Shown here: piece by piece, positions 55,300 through 64,000 of the stretch
How the letters are laid out: the number at the start of each line of letters is the position of its first letter
How positions within the stretch are numbered: position 1 is the stretch's first letter
Assembly (NCBI GenBank): GCA_948099385.1
Contig: CANUEZ040000117.1
Span: 420,001 to 484,000, forward strand
DNA: 64,000 nt
DNA from: Fasciola hepatica
Lineage: Eukaryota > Platyhelminthes > Trematoda > Plagiorchiida > Fasciolidae
Direction of reading: 5' to 3'
Translations under genes and position numbers: made by a program
The notes under the pieces: generated by a model
Told to the model about the DNA's origin: nothing
Database searches by the model: none
The model's input: only the letters and a program-made list of their open reading frames with translations

Positions 55300-57144
55300 T
55301 CTTTGCAATTATTGTTCAACATTTTTGTCTCACGTTTACTATGCAAACGTTTGAAGAAACTACACAGGATAACGAGGAAATGAAGGCTCCGCAACACCCA
55401 AATAGATCTCTTCGACTGTCATTATTGTACAATGCCAAAACCTCTAATATTCTTAGAGATATCCCACACACGGTTTCAACGGACAATGTATCCGCCTCTA
55501 CCCACTTTTCTACTGCTGAGGCCTTCAACTCACACTTTGCCCCAACTATGACCCTCACCATCAACGCTGACCCTCCGTCTCTTCCCCCAGTTACCTCTTC
55601 AACTCTGTCCACAGTGAAATTTGGCGCTTCAGTTATGTCCCGATTATTGATCACCTTCAGGCCTTTATCTTACCCAAGACCTGATGGTTTACCGCCCACT
55701 GCAATGGCTAAATGCGGATTTGACTTACCTTACTTGCCACTCAATCTATTTACCCTATCAATGAACTCTGGTCTGGTGCCGACAAACTGGAAATGCTCAA
55801 CCATAATCCCGCACCACGAGAAGGCCCACTGCATAAGGTGACAAACTACCGTCTTATTAACCATACACCTATTCTCTCTCGGTTATTGGAAAAAGTCGTA
55901 AAAGAACACGTTGCGAGTACCTCTTTCAATGAAATATTATCTCTTAAAAACACGGTTCCCTTCAGTCAGGAGCTTGCGCGATCTGCCAACTTGATTTTTT
56001 AAATCTCATTACTGAGACGGTAGACAACGGAATGGCCCTTATAGTACTTTGCTTGAATAGGTCAAAGACAATTGACCGCGTGCCGCACCCAAATCTTCTG
56101 GCCAACATTCGATCATTTGGCATTACTGACCCCTTAATATCTTGGGTCAATTCTTACCTGCCTAATCGCTGTCAGGCGGTCTCAATAAATAGACAATGTT
56201 CCAGGCCTAAACCGGTTGCAAGCGGTGTTATACGGGGTTGCATCCCTGGCCCTTTGTTGTTCCTCATGTATACAAACGACATATTCCTCTGTGAGCCACA
56301 GCACCCAATTTATTTTTCCCGTTGACATGAAGATTGTCTACTCATTCAAGCCTGAATGCCTAGCCACTGATATCTTAAAACTTTCGGAAGACATCTGCTC
56401 CTGATAGGCGGAGTTCGACATGGTGGTTATATTTTGCCGCTGACGAGTGTAAGGTGCTTAAACCTAAATGCAACCTACCTCCGGGGCCTTTCGCCCCTTG
56501 TGGTTCATCCGTTGCTAGCAAAATGTTAGTCGAAACCTCGGCTTAAACTATTCCTGCACATTTAATTCCTCCAAATATTCGGCCCTCCTAGTCACCTAGG
56601 CCAGAAATTGCCTAAGGCTAATTTTTCGCTCCTTCCGACTTCGAGACTGCATTCTCTTCCTCTATAAATCTCGTGCCATGCCTTTATTAGAATACTGCTC
56701 ACTGATCTTTTCTAGTATGCACAAACCAGACGCAATTGGCATCGAATCATTTCACCGTAGACTTACCAAGCTACTAACTGGATGGAGCTCGTGCTTTACC
56801 TATAAATAACGCTGCTTCTTTTTTAAATTAGACTCCTTATGGCCTCGCCGTGTGAAACTAAACCTTATCTTCCTGTGTAACATTCTTCAAAGCCGGACAC
56901 TTATTTCTAATCCGTTGCACTTTGGGCCCCAAGCTCCAATACCAAAACTAGCTTACGTTTACACCTCTTCATCACAGTAAACTGTTACTTGTGCACTAAA
57001 TTACCGTAAGAAGTGCGCAGTTCTACTTCCAGCCATTGGTTTAGAAGTGCGTTGGATAAATTTCTCACGGTTATCCAAACCATACAGTTCTTCAGTGTAC
57101 ATATACCCGGGGACCGAGCTTATGAGGAAGGTCTAGTCTTTTGA
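55300..57144 (+). pseudogene. CR1 element H reverse transcriptase, broken
   Basis: 55341-55841 holds the linker and fingers (TAEAFNSHFAP, RPDGLPPTAM). 55840-56002 has NYRLINHTPILSRLLEKVVK in another frame. 56032-56325 has DRVPHPNLLANIRSFGITDP, SGVIRGCIPGPLLFLMYTND. The catalytic box is broken by a frameshift (VDMKIVYSF at 56325-56355). Thumb and C-terminus are recognisable to 57144 but full of stops. The order and motifs are as in A, C and E. Confidence 0.8.
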
Positions 57145-57562
57145 ATCTTGGAAATGCCGACGGTCCATGACGGAAGAAACTGAGTGAAAATTCTTAGTTT
57201 TTCTGCCTTTCGCAATCTAAAAGCCAGTCCCAGTTAGTCATTGTCTATCATTGTCGCACCCCCTTATCGATTCCCACCTATCCTCAGCTAGGAGCATCTC
57301 AGGCTGCGTTTCTCTACGTTTTCCCCATTTCCGGACCTTCATTCTTGCTTACCTTTCTCTCGATGACTTTTGAAACTCCCGGAACCATATCGGTCACTAA
57401 CCCGGCCTATGCACCTACCTGACCGCAGGCCATTTGTACGCTACACGACCGGTACTCCCTTGGTTACTTTCCGGGATCCCCTGAAACCTGTTCACCTGAT
57501 CACGGACTACCTGATACCTACGGCCGTTCGGCCCCACCAAGAAAACTCATGTCGATTCCAAC

Positions 57563-57737
57563 GGTGCGGGGCGTAGTCAGACCCACCGCTTTGACCGGCG
57601 CACATCGGGCGTGCAGGCCGACTGCAACGATGTGCGGGCGCAACTAGGCTGGTGGATCGTACCTCCTGCCTCCGGAAGTGGTTTTTAGGTTAGGTGTCCA
57701 GCTCACGGCCAGCCTCACCCACTAGCACCAGTTGCGG
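57563..57737 (+). other. Conserved, foldable CR1 3' block (copy in H)
   Basis: Outer pair GACCCACC/GGTGGATC keeps seven of eight pairs and the inner pair GCACATCG/CGATGTGC is perfect, although the coding part of this copy is heavily decayed. Confidence 0.65.
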
Positions 57738-59781
57738 ATTGAAAAACAAGTCCCCTGCATCTTACTGCTGCCACCCATTGCCTCCTCCAACGTTCCTGAA
57801 CAAGGTTCACCATGCACCCGGTCAAGTTCCAAATCAACATATGCACATATACTTACTCGGCTCAGAAAAGTACCCCACTATTTGCAACTACTGACATTTA
57901 TCTCCATCGACCTGCCTTCTATCTGTTTGAATTGATCTCATGTTTACCCTTATTCTACCTCGTCCATTTACCGGATTCTGTACCTCAAAACATGAAACAG
58001 TTTTGCTGCACAGATATCTTTATTATGAATGTTGCAATTCCTGATACACTATTAGAGAGACCATTGATTCACTGGAGAATTTTGTGTCACCATTTCATTT
58101 ATCCAAACAGAACCGTCATTTAAAGATTCGTTTCTCACCTGCCAACAATACCACCAAACACGAAATGGTCCTCCTTCTAGCACTTCATATGCGTGACACC
58201 AGCTCCCCGTTCCATTATATCCTTCTCCTGCATCTCCTGTCACTCAACCATTTTCATTTCATGACAGTCGCGTTGGTATTGAAGCTGCCACAATCCATGA
58301 CATACACAGTTCGACGGCCCCCTTAGCTTTACATGTCAGACTTCAGCATATCCAGTCATGCAATCGCCTGTTCTTCCTGACGGCTGTTTATATGAACTAT
58401 CTTTACACGACCGTATCAGTCCACCATATGTTCACCTCCTTCATCCACTTTGTCACCAACTTTGGATGCTTTCATGTTGTTCACCAATGAACCCAGACAA
58501 GGCAATAACTGTACCGCATTTCACTCATCCATGAGCCTCTGCTGCCGTTCCACCAAGGTATCATGGTCGGCCACATCACCACAATCCATTGAGTGCTTTT
58601 TCCGTATCCTTAGCTGAAAATCAACTACCCAAAATTTAGGCCGCTGTTAACCTCTTTGTCCCCCCCCCAAAAAAAGTCTCAGGTTGGACTTCTCTCAAAG
58701 CACCCAGTCACACAATTATCCGTGCTTTTTGAAGGTTCCAGCGACGTACTACTCCCAGTTGGTTTCGTCAGGTACCAAGCACGTATATCACTATTATGCC
58801 CACCTCGTTGTAAATTTGTACTCCTCATTTGTTGTTCCTGGAGATACCTCCGTTAATTCAATATCTGAACACCATTTTACCGATCTGTTGCCTACTTCCA
58901 TGTCTCTATCAGTCCTCCTCTACTGGGCATCTATGCTGAACACCACTTCGAATGCAGGTACTCTAAACCCTTGCTGAAAACCAAATACACGTACGCCAAG
59001 TTCTTGACCTTCTGGTTCTTTCCCAGATTCCCCCTGTCAGACTCTCATCAGCATATCTCGTTAATCAATCGTTTGCATGTTTTGACCGTGTCACTTATGC
59101 ACCACCCCCATATGACCTCATGAAATCATGGTATGTCAAGTCCTCCGTCCACCCTGTTGTCAACCTGTGTTCACTAATCAACCCAAAATGAAACCTTTAT
59201 TCGAATCGTATTTTACTCACCTGTCAACTTTTGTCGCTCTGCTTCGCCGAGTTTCCAGGCTCGGGCATCTACATACACTCCTTCATGAGTGCGTCTTCCG
59301 CAACTTCTTGATGAATAGTAAGTAATAATCCAGTGGCCAATCGGACCCTGTTTCATTTACGCAATTCCCCTTTTCAGAGGTCACCTCACAACTCCTTCAG
59401 TATTATACTTCTGCTATTTTCCGGGTCATTTTTTGTTGATCCAAGTACATTTCCGTAATCACTAAGAATTTTTCAATTTTTTTCGGTGCTTTTTTGTAGG
59501 TTTTTGTCAGTATGCTGGCCCTTACGACTGAACATCGATACGGTCCGAAACTTTGCACGTTTTAACTCCTTCCCCGCTTTACTTCCTTAAGTATCTCGAC
59601 CGCGAGGCCCATTTTGCTCACTACTGGGCAACGTTTCCACCCGACCTTCAAATTCAAATTTGCCGGGCATTCATCCATGCGACCACTAGAACCTGTACAC
59701 TGTTTTGTGCTGTATATAACCAACTGAATATCCAAGGTTCCTTTTCGTGACCTCACTGGCACTGTATGATCATGCAACCTA
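57738..59781 (+). other. 3' region of CR1 element H
   Basis: Pyrimidine-rich, non-coding; small open frames without signature. A C8A8-type homopolymer pair lies at about 58662-58676. Ends at the family terminus. Confidence 0.55.
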
Positions 59782-59832
59782 GTATGCTTTGGGTGTCCCC
59801 GAAATATAACCCTATTAATTTTATCATTAATA

Positions 59833-60829
59833 GGTGCCCCGAGTTGGCTGTCTTTGTGTCAGATCTCTGTCCGAGCACTTGCCGAAACAAAAGCGATAAT
59901 CTTGGGAGACGGCTTCATGCCCATCAGCCACATTTCTGAAATCAGGACCATCCCTGAGTTTTAGCTGTGGTTTATTGTCATTACCGGTTTGGATTAAGGA
60001 GGTCGTAGAGTTCTATCCTTAAGTCTCATCACGGAGTTTTTAACAAAAAATGCCTGTCCAAATAGGCCCTTCAAAACTGCCCGAGTTCGAGCGCGTCCCT
60101 CCTCGAGGCCTGGCATCGGGCACCGTTCGATAACTTTCCTGGCCTGTCCCATTGATTAGTAGAGCAAATACAAAAATCTCTGATCCTGATTAGATGTTCT
60201 TTTTTCTAGTAGATTTCTGTACTGTTTGGAGGATTTTTATAGCTGTCGCACAATTCCATCAAAAGACGACAAGTGTAGTTTGAGCAGGTTGATAACTTGC
60301 ATTCTGGTTGTACAAACATATATGGGCCGTCATGTACCGTTCTTATTCCGGACTGTCTCTTGAGTCACAGGTTCCTGAATCACTTTTCTGTCGTATTTGC
60401 TAAAGCTGCACTATTCCTTTTTGGCCAGTCTTATTTCATTTCCAGCAGGGCGCAGTTCTGGTTCAAGCCCACAAATTCTACTTTTCAGGACTTCCTTTTT
60501 ATAACACGGCTGATGGTGATAAATACCTACAGTTGCAACGGCCGGACTAACAGACCCAACAGTTTCAGCAGGATGTGAAGCACTCACAGATTTGCCAAAG
60601 ACGCGCAGGGTTAACTGCCGTACATTTTCACCTTTTTCCGCTTTTTGTCAATCATTCTGTTTGACTTTCCTTGTTTTCTCCCAAAAGTGAGTATTGTAAC
60701 TTGTTTTTCACCACCAGGTTGACTCGTGACCAAATAGGCAGGCCTCAAACGGGTGCAAGGTTGATCCAATAAATTTACGGTACAAGATTGATACCGCACA
60801 AGCGTACAGCTATATGCAAGCCTCAGTTG
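59833..60829. other. Unassigned stretch before BEL integrase
   Basis: Probably includes eroded BEL pol sequence upstream of the integrase, but no motif could be placed. The 93-codon frame at 60297-60578 is unassigned. Confidence 0.35.
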
Positions 60830-61721
60830 CATGGCCAGAACGCGCTACAAACTAGAGCCATATCCGACAAGGAGGAAGTCCAAACACGAGTAGCATGGAT
60901 ATGGATGTGTCATGACGTGCATGAAGTCACGCGCGGTACACCTCGAAGTCACACATTCGATGACGACCAATTCGTTTCTACGGGCCTTGCAGAGATTTAT
61001 CAACCAACGAGGCGTACCGGCTGATATATACCCAGATAATGGATCGAACTTTGTAGACGCTCACCGGGAATTGCAGCATTGGCACAAGAACAAACAGGGA
61101 CAAACTGCATGATCGGACTGTGGCCTACGGCATACGATAGCATTTTAACCCCCTACAGGCCAGCCACCGCGGCGGTCCGCCAGACGGATATTGCTGTCAA
61201 TCATGGAGCAGCAGCCGCCCGACGACGAGACGCTGAACATCGTCATGACTTAGGTAGAGATGATTTTGAACAACTGCCCACTGGTTTCAGTAACCAACGG
61301 CGACCTCACCCATCTGGCGCCCACCCCGAACGATTTTTTGACGTTAAGGTCGAACGGGGGTTTCCAAGGACCGATAAACCTTCGTGGAAGCCACCTCCAC
61401 GGGGGGAAGTGGGAAAACTATCTTGCCAAGGCTTTTTGGAGGCGATGGCTTCGGGAGTACCTACGGGCTCTGCAATTACGACAGAAGTGGCTGGTCAAGA
61501 CGAGACCATTCAAAGTTGGGGATATATTGATGATCGCAGACAAACAAGCGCATTTCAGCACCTGGCTTTTGGGAGTGGTTATGGAAACCATCGAAAGCTC
61601 CGACGAAATGATAAGGACTGTGAAGGTGAAGACCGCCAACGGAATGCTAACCCGCGAATTAAGCAGTAACAGCCTCCTCGAGAGTGAAGACGGAGAAGCC
61701 GATAACAAGGAAGCGCAGTAG
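60830..61721 (+). pseudogene. BEL/Pao element 3 integrase, frameshifted
   Basis: Core part near 60900-61080: MTCMKSRAVHLEVTHSMTTN, LRALQRFINQRGVPADI and YPDNGSNFVDAHRELQ, so the second catalytic aspartate region (PDNGSNF) is intact. The middle (61080-61260) is shifted. 61260-61721 is a 153-codon frame with MILNNCPLVSVT, FWRRWLREYLRALQLRQKW, FKVGDILMIAD and IRTVKVKTANGMLTREL, the DUF5641-type C-terminal domain of BEL/Pao integrases, ending at a natural stop. The first catalytic aspartate is not visible. Confidence 0.85.
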
Positions 61722-62385
61722 ACCATCCCTCATGAATCTTCGAAGCAGTTGAAGGAACCCCCACGTGTGGGGACATTCTCGACATACTGACGTATTAAAC
61801 TGCCATACGTCGTGACAAGTACACACTTACGTGGTACACGTTTATGCTCCATGACCTCCGTCAAACACGTTGCAGTGCTCGCCATTTTTCGTTGACTTTA
61901 CAGAAGGCCTTTGTCATGTGTAGCAGTAGCTGTGATTCTATCATATACCCAGACTCACGCCAATCACTCGTATATAATACAGGTTTGTACGCCATGACTC
62001 CCATCAAAATAAGCCGCAGGGCTGATGGCTCCTCGTTTATCCCTGGAAAATCTCCCCCATATGTGATGGTCGCTTCTATTCTCCAATGTACCAGGGTGCA
62101 CACCCATGACACCCACTTCCGCTCACATACCAACACACACACAAACACGCGCAGCCGAAGGGCATCGGCTAACTCGGGGACAGTCCCTATGTTTTGCCTT
62201 CAAGTCCGCCATCGATCAGCCCTTTTCATGGACGATGTAGAGTAACCTCGCGTCGGTGTGGCCACCGGATTGAGTGCGAGCCTCAGTAGAACGTCGAGGA
62301 CAAGTTATTAGGTAGGCGCACTGACAGCAGGGTCTAGGTAGGTAGGAAGTATTAGTACCCTCATTCCAGACCTTTGATTCTGCTA
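61722..62385. other. Unassigned stretch
   Basis: Follows the integrase stop. A (CA)n stretch lies at about 62131-62150. No gene recognised; could include 3' untranslated sequence of BEL element 3. Confidence 0.35.
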
Positions 62386-62411
62386 AGATACGGGAGGATT
62401 TTGGTGGGCGA
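62386..62411 (+). other. Polypurine-tract candidate
   Basis: Purine-rich GATACGGGAGGATTTTGGTG leads directly to the TGTAAC start of the LTR-like sequence, as plus-strand priming sites of LTR elements do. Interrupted by TTTT, so only a candidate. Confidence 0.35.
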
Positions 62412-62773
62412 TGTAACGACCGGTCGTGGAAAATCCCCCAAAAATCACTGCAGTTTCCATTTTTCCTCAACATCACTCACTTATTTACACCATTGACTTG
62501 TTTTATGCACTGTTTGTTTCTACGGACCAAAGATTGTTTGTTCGAGCCCAGCGCGTTGCTCTGTCATATCCTCGTTCTGGGCCTGCGTGACGCACGTGCC
62601 CCTTTCTCGCAAGCCGCAATTCGGTTCTCGTTTTTTGAGTCCATGTGATTGCATGATTGAGGTTTGTTTCTGTAAAGTCCAGCCACCGGAACTTTCGAGC
62701 GACACGTAGCAACCAATTTCGATACAATTCAATGCAAAGTGGATTCCCAATAGCTACGGTACTATATGTAACA
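62412..62773 (+). mobile_element. LTR-like sequence related to the solo LTR at 12052
   Basis: Starts TGTAAC and could end GTAACA at 62773. The first ~260 bases match 12052-12310 closely enough to align by eye (shared CGGTCGTGGAAAATCCCC, GACGCACGTG and GAGGTTTGT blocks); the last ~100 bases differ. Flanks do not form a duplication. It may be the 3' LTR of BEL element 3 on the plus strand, or an independent or recombinant LTR. Confidence 0.6.
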
Positions 62774-63191
62774 AATTAAATAATCTCACAATTATCAAAC
62801 CTCAACAGTGTTCCTCCTGGGCTCTTACGCTCCAAATTAGACAACAAATCAACAACTGCAGCTGAATTACTGCAGAAGGTTAGATGCAGCAGGTGAGATT
62901 ACCGAATAAAGTCACAAAGAAGTTCAGGCTGAGCGATTCTCGCTCGAGGCAAGGGTAGGAGTTCGGTTTGTGAAAAAGGTTTGGAGAAATAAAACGAACA
63001 ATCGAAGTTCCGGCGAAGATAGTTCATACGAATGGAAAATGTCATTTGTAGCATGGATGCCAGTGCATGTAACGGGGTTTCCTGAAATCCTTTACACCGG
63101 GCCTCAAAATCCGACCCGGATTTTTCCCGTGCTCCGCTAGGTGTGGTGGGCCTCATTCATAGGCTAGCCCCACGGTCTCCCAACACCCAAA
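62774..63191. other. Unassigned stretch
   Basis: Lies between the LTR-like sequence and the stop of the minus-strand BEL integrase. Might hold LTR sequence of BEL element 4; no boundary seen. Confidence 0.35.
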
Positions 63192-64000
63192 CTAATCACC
63201 GTCGATAGAAGCTCCCAGTTGGACAAGTGGAGCAACTGTCAGTGGTCCCTTCCGGTTCGGCAGATCCGATTGCCCGCCTCCCACTTGAGGTGAGTTGGCC
63301 CCTGAACTAACGCCACCAGTGTCCGTTTCGCCCTCAATATGACGAATCTTTCTAATGTCACGAGGCACTAATCCTTCTTTAGTCCGCACTGTTGCCGTTC
63401 GTACCAAGCCGTCTTTCGAAACTGAGATGCTTCCGATAAATCTTATCGGCCACCGGCCAAACGGCAAAGCCTCCGAAACTGGTAGAACTAAATCACCCGA
63501 TCTAAAGTTGCTTTCTTGAGTTATCCACTTCTGTGGCTGTTGCAATAGTGGAAGATATTCCGTGACCCATCTCTTCGAAAACTCAGATGTTAGGTAGTTT
63601 TCCTGCCTCCACTGACAAACCATTCTATTTTTCAACGAATTCGTCGGAATATCTCGTGGGTTCGCCCTCAGGATAAGTAGGTCATTGGATGTGAGTACTG
63701 GCAGATCACGACAGTCCGAGGTCAAAGGCACTAGCGGTCGTCCGTTCACTATCAACTCACTTTCCGTAAGGAATGTCAACAATATTTCGTCAGTCATCGG
63801 CTGCTCGTCACAAACCGAAAAAGTACTCTTCTAACCGGGCGTACTAAGATCTTCCATATGCCACCACGTTGACCAGCATGAGGAGGGTTGAAATGCCATT
63901 GCACGCCCCGTTGCAACAATCTATCAGCAGTCTTATCACTAGGCCAGTTTCCCATAAGGCTCTTCAATTCATTTAGAGCCCCAAAAACGGTTACACTATT
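63192..64000 (-). pseudogene. BEL/Pao element 4 integrase C-terminus, runs off the edge
   Basis: The 63797-63192 frame (201 codons) is the DUF5641-type end of a BEL/Pao integrase: SELIVNGRPLVPLTSD, LTSNDLLILRANPRD, WRQENYLTSEFSKRWVTEYL, NFRSGDLVLPV, RTATVRTKEGLVPRDIRKI, followed by a Gly/Ser/Pro-rich tail to a natural stop. Upstream on the minus strand to the window edge, in a frame shifted by one base near 63805-63815, the core end is visible (VQWHFNPPHAGQRGGIWKIL). Apart from that frameshift it is the least decayed BEL sequence here; the rest of pol should lie beyond 64000. Confidence 0.85.

Larger units (their letters stand above)
53735..59832 (+). mobile_element. CR1-like non-LTR retrotransposon H, highly decayed
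   Basis: Plus-strand LINE with a Pro-rich ORF1/linker trace (53735-54300), endonuclease (54400-54975), RT (55300-57144) and a 2.7-kb 3' region with conserved core (57563-57737), ending in the family terminus at 59782-59832. Stops and frameshifts are more numerous than in the other copies, so it is the oldest-looking of the CR1 elements here. Confidence 0.75.

Noticed and set aside
1..64000. A cellular operon, defence island or biosynthetic cluster
   Set aside because: Composition, splice signals, microsatellites and element types are eukaryotic; no set of adjacent intact genes is present.

Overview
This window reads as repeat-rich nuclear DNA of an invertebrate animal. The mix of retroelements (CR1-type LINEs with several subfamilies, BEL/Pao elements, one Ty3/gypsy integrase of the CsRn1-like type known from flatworms) and the dense TA microsatellites fit a platyhelminth, possibly a large-genome tapeworm. 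That assignment is inference from element types; no host gene here confirms it. There is no bacterial operon, rRNA, CRISPR array or convincing conserved cellular gene. Nearly all recognisable coding sequence is decayed retrotransposon.

Layout: 308-772 holds a TA-flanked structure with a perfect 63-bp inverted repeat and a tRNA-derived segment. 778-6240 is CR1 element A (minus strand). 6.2-10.2 kb is mostly unrecognised, with a palindrome, a small CR1 fragment and a BEL protease-like remnant. 10.2-14.7 kb is CR1 element B (plus) carrying a solo LTR with matching 5-bp flanks. 14.7-17.8 kb is CR1 element C, the best preserved ORF2, joined directly to B. 21.2-26.3 kb is CR1 element E with a very long 3' tail region that contains a candidate two-exon gene. 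26.3-30.6 kb has another LINE RT fragment, a gypsy integrase end with a possible LTR, and a BEL gag. 32.5-40.4 kb is a minus-strand BEL/Pao element split between gag and protease by CR1 element D. 42.4-48.6 kb is a second LINE lineage (PHD-finger ORF1, EN, RT; minus) split by CR1 tails F and J. 48.9-50.4 kb is another BEL gag-protease-RT remnant next to CR1 tail G, which carries an LTR-like unit. 53.7-59.8 kb is the strongly decayed CR1 element H (plus). 60.8-62.8 kb has a BEL integrase and an LTR-like sequence, and 63.2-64.0 kb a BEL integrase running off the right edge.

These parts do not work together as a pathway; they record repeated nested insertion. The most useful signals are: a shared 3' end and a conserved, foldable ~180-bp block in the long 3' regions of several CR1 copies; clear nesting that orders the insertions in time; a solo LTR with flanking duplication; the perfect inverted repeat with tRNA-like sequence; and a small TATA-led, two-exon candidate gene. 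I found no sign of a new defence, regulatory or metabolic system that I can support.
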